NCBI GenBank assembly: GCA_050084985.1
Contig: JBITNC010000002.1
Coordinates: 26,350,001-26,414,000 of the forward strand
Reading direction: 5' to 3'
DNA: 64,000 nt
DNA from: Nageia nagi
Taxonomy: Eukaryota > Pinophyta
Shown here: piece by piece, positions 25,051-35,000 of the stretch
How the letters are laid out: the number at the start of each line of letters is the position of its first letter
How positions within the stretch are numbered: position 1 is the first letter of the stretch
The notes under the pieces: generated by a model
Database searches by the model: none
The model's input: the letters and a program-made list of their open reading frames with translations, nothing else
Told to the model about the DNA's origin: nothing
Program-made: the position numbers and the translations under genes

Positions 25051-25359
25051 GTGGACTTCTAATAAGTATTTGATGAAAATTTTGATCCAAAACTTGAGAT
25101 GGATGATGGTTTTTGAAATGCTTCTTACCTTTCTTGGTCTTCATCACATCACCAATCACATTTCGTGAGTTGTCACTTGAAGAGGGATTTGAACTACTTG
25201 ATAGTGGCCTATTGGAGGGGCAAGTTGGTGGACTTGTTGGTGTATAATTTGAAGGTTGGGTTGCACATTAACCTTCACAATCGAAGAGTTTCCTTGGTTG
25301 GGATGCACACTACTCTTCAGACTTGATCTCACCAAATGGTTGGGCTGCACATTACCATC

Positions 25360-26210
25360 ATCTACATATACTTTTGTTGACCATAAATTCCCCCTTCTTC
25401 AAAAATGACATCTCTTGATACAATAATCTTTCTAGTTTTAGAATTGTAGAGCCTATATGCTTTGGTCTCTTCATAATACCCAATAAAAATGCAAGCTTCA
25501 ATCTCTGCATCAACTTTCCTCCTACTTTCATTCAACACATGAGCATATGACAGACACACAAACACTTTGAAACACCTTATTGTAGGCTTCTTCTCATACT
25601 ATGCTTCATAAGAAGTCATGTTCTCCACACTACTAGTGGGACTCCTATCCAAAATATACACAGTTGTTATAATTACATCAATCCAATACATATTGTGCAT
25701 TTTTTTGTTTGCAACATACACCTCTCCATTCCAACAAGAGTTATATTCTTCCTTTCTGCCACTCCATTTTGTTGTGGGGTATAGGCACCTATGAGTTGCC
25801 TCTCAATTCAAAGTCTTTGCAAAATTGAAAATAACTTATTGGAGCAAAACTCTTCACCTCTATCACTTCTCAAACATTATATCCTCTTTCCACTCTGATT
25901 TTCTACATGATATTTGAATTCTTTGAAACAATCAAAGCTTCATCCTTGTGTTTAATAAAAAACACCCAACACATTCTTGAGTAATCATCAATAAAAGTAA
26001 GAAAGTAGGAATTCTTACCCAAACTTAAAGTTTGCATAGGCCACAAATATCATAATGAATCAATTGAAGTGGATATGAGGTCCTCCATGCTTTCCCTTTA
26101 TCAAATTTCTATCTTGAATGCTTTCCCAAAGCACACCCTTCACAAATGGCCTTGGGATCATCCACCTTTGGCAAACCATGACCAAAATCATGAGACAACT
26201 TCAAACTAGT
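25360..26210 (-). pseudogene. copia-3 integrase
   Basis: The zinc-binding region near 26210-26100 gives ICEGCALGKHSR before a stop. The C-terminal part at 25565-25362 reads RKVDAEIEACIFIGYYEETK and IIVSRDVIFEEG, the standard end of copia integrase before the RT linker. The core between them is broken by several stops. The Pro/Gln/His-rich linker to RT lies at 25350-25156. Confidence 0.82.
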
Positions 26211-26499
26211 AAAACTTAAGTGGTCAAATTTGAGGTGTCACAACCAAGACATGCTATCAATAGCCACATTTGCAAGGTTGGCCCCTTATGCTCCTAACTT
26301 CAATGGAAACAATCTATTAATGGTCATATGAACAGCAGTAACATGCCTATGCCCATGAATCTTATCAAAATTTTCACATTTCCAATCTTCAAAAATTAAT
26401 TTATAGTTTTTCACCATCATTTGCCCAACACTTAAATAAAATGTCTTAATTATGGATTGTAGTAAATATTTTGGATACTTTTCTTACCTTGGCTTGTAT

Positions 26500-26825
26500 T
26501 TACTTGAAGCACTCTTTTGCCAACCACTTCCAAAGCTTTCTCATTTCCAAGTCTAATGTTGGACTTGAAAGAGTGGTCCATGGATGAGAGTAGCTCCCCC
26601 TTTCCTATCATATGGTTTGAACAACCATTATCAAGTATCCATTGCTCTTTAAGAGCTTTATCAGCAACCTTCTATAAGGAAAAGAACAAGTATGTTCTCC
26701 ATTATGCTCTTCTTCACCATAGTGAGTTGATCTTCCTTCATTTGCAACTTGCTTTAATCTACACTCTCAAAATGCCCAAATTTATTATAATGATAGCATT
26801 GCATATTTCTCTTGTCAACATTACT
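26500..26825 (-). pseudogene. copia-3 zinc knuckle and protease
   Basis: The zinc knuckle next to the insertion point reads CYHYNKFGHFE; the second Cys of the CCHC is Tyr. Downstream the protease site reads WILDNGCSNHM, where copia proteases have DSG; Ser has become Asn. The 26826 breakpoint separates this part from Gag at 29231. Confidence 0.78.
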
Positions 26826-27067
26826 TGTAATGAGCCAAAATAAGAAATTGCTATAAAATATAGAAATCACGGCAAACACCAAAATAATACACCAAAAATA
26901 TAGGACAGTAAGAATCTGCAATTTTTATTTATTTTCCTGCAACACCCACAAGCTGAAAATACAAAATATAGGGCAGAATTACTAGATCTACTCATATAAT
27001 GAAGACTCCACACCAAAACACCACAAAATGTTGAAGATGAAAACCCCAAAGATTGGACGTTCTTCTT

Positions 27068-27574
27068 GAAGGAATTACAATATAACATAAACAACCTTAA
27101 ACTACTAAGATCTCATGAAAGCTCAAACTCACATCTAAAAACTCAAATATGACAATCTCACAAAGATAACTCAAGATGTAAAGTCGTTCCTCTAACTAAG
27201 AGTACATCCACTAACTAGATCTTACTTCAGTTACAAACATGAACCTCTTACAATTCTCCTAATCTCATCTCCTAAACACTATCCTATAGCATAACTTTAC
27301 TTCTCATCTCAAATTGGTGTGTGATCACAAAGAGGGAGTCTTTTATTTATAAGCCAAAATTCTTCTTTGAATCACCTTTTTACCTATTGTACAAAGGCAT
27401 GACATGCAACTCCCTTTTACCCAAAGGATATGCTCATGACATGGAGTGCAAGACAAGTTACATTATCATATTCATTTAAATACTTAAGGTATCTAATGAT
27501 TCCCTTAAATATTAATGAATTTACAAAGAGGATTATTACAAAACCTTTATAATAATGCATTATACATTTCAACA
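27068..27574 (-). repeat. Solo LTR of the copia-1 family
   Basis: A complete LTR of 507 bp with the family's ends, TGAAGGAATTACAAT to CATTTCAACA on the plus strand, flanked by CTTCT (27063-27067) and CTCCT (27575-27579), 4 of 5 matching. There is no internal region, so unequal recombination removed the element. The TATA block is at 27343-27352. Confidence 0.88.
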
Positions 27575-28139
27575 CTCCTAGTGAAGGAAACACAACAAAA
27601 AACCACATAAAACACTTGTTGCACTAGCTGCCACACTAAAAATATGAATGCAAAAATCAATTCCCACTCAATTGCTCAAACCCTTAGAAAGGGAACCCTC
27701 CTGGAAGTCGTAGCAGATCTTAACAACTCTAGAAGCCCCTGATGAGCACAAAGGCAAATCCTAGATGGATTTGACCCTCCACCACAATAGCTACAAACTA
27801 TTGGATGGGAATAATCCCACAAACCCTAGGATCAGCCTAGCAATCTGTAGAATTTGAAGAAAGGATCAACCCTCACTCAATATCAATATTCATTCACCAA
27901 GAAAACCCATTCTCCTACAACATCCACCTCCTTATATAGATGCATCTTGTCTTTCTTCATTATGTGGACCCCATCACTTAAATTCACCATAATATTATAT
28001 TTTCTCTTTATAAAAATAAAGGAAAAATAATAAAATGACCTCCACAAATAATTTATTTCCTGAAACGACCCCAATAAATTTTTATTTACAAAAATAACCC
28101 TGTCAACCATCGGCCAACTCTGCCAACGTTTCCTTCTCC

Positions 28140-28270
28140 TTCATCCAGCTGCTACGATGGAAGATGCCATTGCAGATGGCGTCAACATTCTTTCTATCTC
28201 AACTACACCCAGAAGGGTGTATTTGTCAATGCCTCTGCTGGCAATTCTGAAAGTTCTTCAAGGGTTGCTA
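28140..28270 (+). pseudogene. Captured fragment of a subtilisin-like protease gene
   Basis: The plus strand reads TMEDAIADGVNILSIS, and then in the next frame QKGVFVNASAGNSESSS. Plant subtilases (S8) have this pair of blocks: a DAIADGVDVLS(L/I)S strand and then KGI-V-SAGNSGP in the same catalytic domain. The ~25 residues usually between them are missing and a frameshift joins the parts, so it is a broken piece. It lies inside the TG..CA element, about 1 kb from its right end. No other subtilase block is visible around it, so similarity by chance is possible but unlikely. Confidence 0.55.
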
Positions 28271-29230
28271 TTCAATCAAGAATGGTTCCTTTGGCCTGAA
28301 TTTGGTGGAGCACCCAACTATTGACAAGCACCCAGCACATAGCTATTGGTAAGATATTCTTAAACCGAATTCAATTTTGCAGCTATTTATTCTAGGAAGT
28401 AGAGGAGTGTCGAAGGCGGTTGAAGATACCAACTCACTCCTCACGCCATTCATTCTAGTTTCTTCTCTAACCTTGGTATTCACCTACGCACCTTTCTGAC
28501 TATAACACCTTAAATCTGAATTCCTGCACTGCTTTTGCTCGTCTGTTTCTCTGGGCTTCACGCTTTGAAAAAGTTGTGGGTTTTGAGCCCCACAATTGTG
28601 CATATCTTTATTAAATCTTTTGATTGAATTCATCATAGTAACTACTACTTTTGGGGACATGGTCATACTTTGATGAGAAGAAACTGACAGCCTACAGTTG
28701 CTCAATCCTACACAAAATTCAAACTCTGGTTTTCCCTGCGTTAGATGAATCGTACCCGAAGTTAATATTACAGGTCTTGTATTTTATATCCATGTAGATG
28801 ATCCACTAAGAGATTGTGTATTGGTATATGAATCCCATAACAACGCACCCTTCTGTATGTATGTTGCGATGGCCATATATCAGTAAAAAGGGATGTTGAC
28901 AACACTGTAGCAGCTGGATGGAGGAGGAAATGTTGGTCGAATTGGGGGTGGTTGAATTTTCTATGCCTCCTAACAAAAATAGCTCTTAGGGTTTTTGTAA
29001 ATAAAAATTTATCGGGGTTATTTCAGTAAATATACTATTTGTGATGGTCATTTTAGCAATTTTCCCTAAAAATAATATAATATCTCCACACCATAATAAA
29101 CCATAAAATAACATGATAAATATCCATGAGCTTCCCTAGGTTTGGACGTCACACCCTTAGCCTCCTCAAATAGCAAAAATAATAATAAAAATATTAACAA
29201 TAATGGAAATGATCAAAAAGGGTCATTACA

Positions 29231-30035
29231 TTACCTTTGCCTCTACCTCTTTGATTTGAATCAGCTTTGCCTCTTCCTCTTCATCTACCTCTAGAAGAAG
29301 ATTGGCCTCTTCCTTTGCCCACATGAACTTGCCTCAAATCACTTTTGTAGCAAATGTTTTTGCTTCCACACTAGCAACAGCAGTAGTGTCTTTGAGTCTC
29401 TCCTCCTGTGACATGAGAGAACCAATGAGCTGATCAAATCCAAGAGTTGAGAGATTTTTACCCTCGTCTATGATAATGGCAACATGATTCCACTTAGAGG
29501 TGAGTGTTCTCAACACCTTTTTTTATAACAACTTGTCTTGTCCAAATTTTCTCCAAGAGTGGTCATTTTATTAAAAATGGCTTTCACTCTTACACAATAA
29601 TCTCCAATTAATTCATTTTCTTGCATCTTGAGGTTCTCAAAATCTCTTTTAAAGTTTGTAGTTTTACTTGGTTTGTATGATCACTTCCTTGATAGCCTCT
29701 CAAGGTTGTCCATGCATGTTGAGTTGTAGTACACCCAACAATCCTTGGAAAGATGCTCTTCTCAAGTGCAGATTGGAGATGGTAGAGAGCAAGACAATTT
29801 TTATTTTAGACCTTATTGGTCTTTCAGCTGTTGTGAGAGCACTCCAATCATCTGGTTCAATGTAGCCATGCAAGACTACTTCCCACAAATCTTTGCCCAT
29901 GAGCAAAGTCTTCATTTTTAAGCTCTGGTACTCATAATTTAACCCATCAAAATCTGGGATTGGAAGAGTGTTTGTGTTGTTGGCCATTATACCAAAACAA
30001 CAAGAAATCAATCTTCCAAAGCAAGAAGAAACCAA
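29231..30035 (-). pseudogene. copia-3 Gag
   Basis: Gag begins around 30000-29985 (MANNTNTLPIPDFDGLNYEY) and includes LLMGKDLWEVVLHGYIEP, the DUF4219/UBN2 pattern of copia Gag. The later helical part at 29516-29334 has IIDEGKNLSTLGFDQLIGSL. It ends in an Arg/Gly-rich stretch with a stop, immediately before the 29231 breakpoint. A frameshift lies near 29700. Confidence 0.85.
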
Positions 30036-30098
30036 TCTTCAATAACAACTTTTGATATTTCTACCAAGAAGAATCTACATACTCACCCACAAAATCAA

Positions 30099-30109
30099 CC
30101 CAGATACCA
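30099..30109 (-). promoter_or_regulatory. copia-3 primer-binding site
   Basis: Element sense TGGTATCTGGG, three bases inside the 5' LTR. The first seven bases match the initiator tRNA-Met site; the rest has decayed or differs. Confidence 0.6.
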
Positions 30110-30112
30110 CAA

Positions 30113-30664
30113 TGAGATTTATAATATAAACCAAAATACAAAATACATTAAATGGAACATACACAAAATGAACCAGGATACCAATGGGAGAATAACAAAG
30201 TTCTCTATTATCAATAATGGAGTTTATAAATACAAACAAGTCTCAAAATATTGAGTTCACAAAGCTCACACACACAACTAGAAAAGAAAGAAGATTACTA
30301 AACTACTAACTCACAACTCAGCATAACTATGTTATAATCCTCAAGAATAAAACCTAATTGCAGTTCTAGTCTACAAGATTTGTAAGGAATCTATTACTGC
30401 TAGATTATGCTCCTAACCGATGAGCTACAATTACAAAATGAGCAAGAAATAACACCAAGAATCATAACTGAAGAATCTATGATGAAACGTCGTCGTGTTT
30501 TAGATCTCGCCCGGAAACGTCAATGTTTCATAAATATGAGGGCATTTCAATAAAAGTGGCAGCATTTCTAGTTTGAAACGTGCTGGGGGACTGCGTTTGA
30601 TCAGAAGGGTCAAAAACATGAGATGATGTTGGATCTTCAAGTCAACTATGCTCAATTCTCAACA
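30113..30664 (-). repeat. copia-3 right (5') LTR
   Basis: Partner of 22912-23446. It keeps about eight CpGs at 30488-30600 that are TG or CA in the left copy. It ends only about 790 bases from the stop codon of the FGAMS gene. Confidence 0.88.
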
Positions 30665-31449
30665 CGGCTATCTCTCCATTCTCCCAAACTCTTTTATCAT
30701 TTCTTACGCAAATTATAATAATCAATTTAACTATACGCAAAGCAAATATTTAAAGAGATTCAACCAATAATCGCATATGTATTATATCAATTACACTTGA
30801 GCAAAGCCAAGCACAATGTATACTCTTGTTTGGATTTGTTTTTTTTTTTTTTTTTAATTAACAGATTCTATATTTGGAATTTGAACACTCAGGTAAAATA
30901 GTCCCTACTCATCGAAGCAGAAAGTTTGATGTGCTACACCCATATATGTTATCACGAAGCATTCCACGTCATTCTTGAAATGAAATAAAATAGAATTGCA
31001 TAATAAAAAGTTAAAGATGCCTTGCCTCATCTTACAGAAAGCATGATTTTCAACTCAAGCATAAATGAAAATTCATTTGAGGGATTTATCCAGATTAGAC
31101 CAATTTGCTATGTAATTACAGATAGGAAGTTGGCAATTCTTGAAGTAGAATATCACAAATCATTCCAAGTCATTCTTGAAATGAAATAGATGGAGTTGCG
31201 TAACAAGAAGTTAAGATGCCTTGCCTCATCTTAGAGCGTATGATTACCCGAAATAAAAAAGCAGCGATATTTATCTATTTTCAACTCGAGTGTAAATAAA
31301 AATTCACTTGAGGGATTAATCCACGTTAGACCAATTTGCAACCTAATTACAGATAGGAGGTTGGCAATTTTTGAAGTAGAATTTTGCTACATTTTACAAA
31401 ACATTATAGTTTAAGTTACAAATAAATCAAGAGAATGATTTGCAGTCTT
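30665..31449 (-). other. 3' UTR and 3' flank of FGAMS, with duplicated segment
   Basis: No coding frame. A poly-T run lies at about 30839-30856. Most of the interval is a tandem duplication (separate entry). I could not place a polyadenylation site with confidence. Confidence 0.5.
30951..31383. repeat. Tandem duplication, 201 and 232 bp, beside the FGAMS 3' end
   Basis: 30951-31151 and 31152-31383 are direct copies. Both hold CATTCTTGAAATGAAATA, GATGCCTTGCCTCATCTTA, TTAGACCAATTTGC and TTGGCAATT(C/T)TTGAAGTAGAAT. The second copy has about 30 extra bases in the middle. Confidence 0.92.
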
Positions 31450-32025
31450 TCATTTGTCACACCATTCCCGTGCATTCTGAAACATTCTTAACCAAGGACT
31501 TGGACCCTTAGGGTCAAGCTCCCATTCCCTAGGATACCATGGGAATTGCCACAATAGGAAGCAACGTTCAGGATGTGGCATGAGAGCTAAATGTCTTCCA
31601 TTTGGAGAACATAAAGCTGCAATTCCAAGCGGTGAACCATTAGGACTGAATGGGTATGCCTCAGTTACATTCCCATCATCATCACAGTACCTAATTGGTG
31701 CTAAATTTGATTCTGTTATGCAGTTCAGTACATCTTTACTGGGAAAGAATGCTCTTCCTTCTCCATGGGCAGCCCAAATACCAACAGTGGTACCTTCCAT
31801 GCCTTTCAACATAATTGAAGGTGAGTCTTCTATCTTCACAGAGATAAATCTACACTCAAAACGACCAGATTCATTATGTATGAACCGAGGCTGTGAACTG
31901 TCGCCACCAGCACCAAGCACTCCTCCAACTTCTTTACCAGGAACCCAGCCAAGAAGAGCCATCAGTTGACATCCATTGCACACTCCAAGGCTGAATGTAT
32001 CTGGTCGATCATAAAATTCTTGAAA
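31450..32025 (-). CDS. purL: FGAMS last exon: glutaminase active site
   Basis: 191 codons and the TGA stop (31452-31450). It starts after a TGCAG acceptor with FQEFYDRPDTFSLG. GVCNGCQLMALLGW contains the nucleophilic Cys of the class-I glutamine amidotransferase, and ALMPHPERC contains the His of the catalytic His/Glu pair. It ends at FQNAREWCDK. This domain releases ammonia from glutamine for the synthase active site. Confidence 0.96.
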   Translation of the reverse strand, partial: FQEFYDRPDTFSLGVCNGCQLMALLGWVPGKEVGGVLGAGGDSSQPRFIHNESGRFECRFISVKIEDSPSIMLKGMEGTTVGIWAAHGEGRAFFPSKDVLNCITESNLAPIRYCDDDGNVTEAYPFSPNGSPLGIAALCSPNGRHLALMPHPERCFLLWQFPWYPREWELDPKGPSPWLRMFQNAREWCDK

Positions 32026-35000
32026 CTGCATAGAGATATTCGACTTGTTACTGTTTGTTTAGATGACTTCCCTTCAATTTTCTTAACGAACACTAAGAAG
32101 AGATGCAAATCAAATTTAAAAAGAATACTAATCACCAAAAGTATATTTTGATTCCACTCACCTGTTGAAGAAGAGAATCATTAAATCTTATTGTAGCAGC
32201 CCATCCTTTTGCAGAATCTAACACATCTGCATAGCTAAACCCTCCAACAAAGGCAACACCTCTGAAGTCATCCAAAGTAACTTTGCCTTGCAAAAGATCT
32301 GACATTCCAACATCCCAAGGTTCGAAGCCAGCAGCCAAAACCATAGCTGACATTTCCCTATCACCATTACTGCCTTCTTCACGAAGAATAGCCACCTTTG
32401 GTTTTGATTTCGACTTCATGTATTTGTCATCTGTAAAGGTGGGCACAAATGACAAGTTCCATGCAGGTGCATGCCTATTTCTCAATCCAGTTTGTTCAAT
32501 TTCTACACACGACTCCAATCTCTGTAATCTTTCTAGTAGAAAACTCGTTTCTTCCCACAAATCCCTAAGATAGGGTGTTGATTCATTAATCTGCAATGTG
32601 CCATCAACTGAGATTTCTATAACAGGAGACGTAGTAACTTGTCCAATGATATCAAACTTCACACCTCCAGTATCAAGTTTCTTGGAAACTACATCAAGAT
32701 TGGTACTATTCACCTGCCCATAAAAAAAAATAATCAGTTTAAACCTGTTATGGAAATTATATCACAACAATCTTTCGATTACTACATGCAGATGGCTCTT
32801 ACTCACCTCAAAGACAAGGCCAAGCTCTTCTGCAAATAGTTCTTCAAATACACCAGTACTTTTTGAGCTTAAATGAACTTTTATACCACAATTTCCAGCA
32901 AAAGCCATTTCTAACAAGGACACAATAATACCACCATCACTGATGTCATGTCCAGCTGAGACGAGATTTTCACCAAGAAGTTCCTATAAGTAAGATAACA
33001 GAAGGTCAGTACATCAGAATTGTCTTTCAGTCAGTAACACAAAGATATGACACATAGTAACATCTTTTACCTGGACTGTATTGAAGACTTTCTGTAGATA
33101 TGAAATATCATCAAGGTCTGGGCATACGTCACCAATCTGCATAAAAAAAATGTAAGCTAGAAACAAAATCAAGAATGAAGCATAACTGTATATTAAATCG
33201 TACAAGCATAGCTGTGACAGCTTAGAACTGGTGAATTACTCTCTTACAGGACCATTTAAAAGCAAATTAGTGTCTCCAATACATTTCAGATAAAACTCCT
33301 GCAAACTGTATGTAAATAATGTACGAGCCATTTCCACTTCTCAAAACACCTGGAACACTCTGCATACCTGGTCAAAAGCATGTGCAAGTGCAGAACCTCC
33401 TAAACGACGCTTTCCTTTTGCCAAATCAATGTGCAGTAGGACACCATCATCTCCAAGCTACAAAGTAATGGGAAAAGTTGGCATCATCAACCAAAAAATG
33501 AATTTTACATCCCTCAAAATGCTCATGCAACTTCACGTTGGAGGTTTACCTTCAAATCTGGTGTAATAGTTTTTGTAATATCTGGACAGGTCACATAAGC
33601 ACTAATAACCAGATTGCCAGGAGCTTTGACAGTCTCCCCTGCTGCCTGTGCAGCCATGGAAAGACTGTCTTTACCACCATCAATCGCTATTCCAAGTTCT
33701 ACCATACAATCACGAAGAGCAACAGCTGCATCATACATGGATGCCCCTTCTCCATCAAGCTTTGCAGCATACATCCAATTGCCACTTGCTTTTACATCTT
33801 TGAGTGAAGTTACCTGCAAATCAGTGAGATATATTTCTCTGAAGCGAACAAATTCCAACATCAAAGAAATAAAATCATTTATATTCCTTATCTGCTTTAA
33901 CAGGAATGAGTTATAAAAATACAAATGTAAATAACTAATCCAATTTAGTCACCTTAGCCCAAACAAGATTTGTCAGAGATTCTCCAACAGCTAGCCTGGC
34001 CATTGCCTTTGGATCCAGTAAACCCTGCAGAACTCCATATTTATGTTTAGATGACGTACAAATTTCTAGGAAGCTTTATTCACATCAAAAAAATATTAAC
34101 ATTGTCAACCTTTATGGGTTGCTCTCCAATAGCACAGGCCCCTCCAGTTAAGCCCTTATGTGACTGCAAAAATAAGCAATATTCATTTATTCAGGTAAAT
34201 GTTGATATAAAAATGAAACTTTATGTCATTAACAAGATAACATAACAGAAGGCAACAGTTTTAGAAAGAACGGCCATTTAGACAGTTCACACAGGATGCT
34301 GGTTGCAATAAAAATGAAAATAGGAACAACATGAATGAAAGAAGGTACAAAGCCCAAGACAACAATGGAAAGCTGATGCAAAATACTCGGCAACAAAACA
34401 GATTTCATATACCTCTGACTGAAGAGGAAGAACAGAAAAATGAAAAAGACTTAACTCTAGACTCTAGAGAGAAGGAATGAACCTGAGAGGCTGATCCATA
34501 CCACAACAAAACAAACAGGACATAATCAGATCCAGGTTGAGAATCAAGAGGGGAAAGAACAAGGAGAGGAAGAGGAAAAAACAGAGGAAGAAGAGGAAGA
34601 ATCAGAGAATGAGTAAGAAGAAGAACCAGGGAGTGAAGAAGAAGATGAATCAAAAGAGGAAAGACAGAAAGAGAACGCTGAAATGTAAAAAAAAAGAAAT
34701 TGAACAACAAGAAATACAGCATGAAATAATTATACAAATAAAACCAGTACAGACAGAATGAAGAATATTTGATCTGCCTCCACCAAAACTGCAGCCTGAA
34801 AAATGCTACTACACTGAAGAACTTACTAAAAAGAGCCTAAATGCAAAAGAAATTAAGATTTACAAAAAATGGGATAAAAGCCACATGCATCTCTGAAGAG
34901 AGATGTTCCGAAAAGTAGAAGCAAGAAAATTTGAGCTAGAAAACGGATTTACACAGGCAAGAAGTACTAGAAACCAAAGGAGAAATCAGTAAAATACTAA

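Larger units (their letters stand above)
26826..29230. mobile_element. TG..CA element inserted in copia-3 gag, with target duplication
   Basis: The ends are imperfect inverted repeats, TGTAATGAGCC on the left and GGTCATTACA on the right, flanked by TTACT (26821-26825) and TTACC (29231-29235). Copia-3 Gag reads straight through if the piece is removed, from a RGRG-rich stretch to the zinc knuckle, so this is an insertion. Without the nested solo LTR it is about 1.9 kb. It has no retroelement protein. TG..CA ends and a 5-bp duplication fit a solo LTR of a long-LTR element, or a non-autonomous (TRIM/LARD-like) element. Confidence 0.75.
22912..30664 (-). mobile_element. Ty1/copia retrotransposon copia-3, with nested insertions
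   Basis: Two similar LTRs (22912-23446 and 30113-30664) bracket copia domains on the minus strand: Gag 30035-29231, zinc knuckle 26825-26760, protease near 26640, integrase 26210-25360, RT 25050-24350, RNase H 24350-23447. Next to the left LTR is a polypurine tract (CAAGGGGAGAA in element sense, 23458-23448). Next to the right LTR is a primer-binding site starting TGGTATC. A 2.4-kb element splits Gag at 26826-29230. I find no matching target duplication outside the LTRs (GTAAA versus CGGCT), so one end may be rearranged or misplaced. Confidence 0.9.

Noticed and set aside
31580-31969. 129-codon plus-strand frame
   Set aside because: Antisense of the conserved last FGAMS exon; no independent support.
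34538-34761. Lys/Arg-rich plus-strand frame as a nuclear protein exon
   Set aside because: It lies antisense in an FGAMS intron, in purine-rich sequence that is open in several frames; no splice structure supports it.
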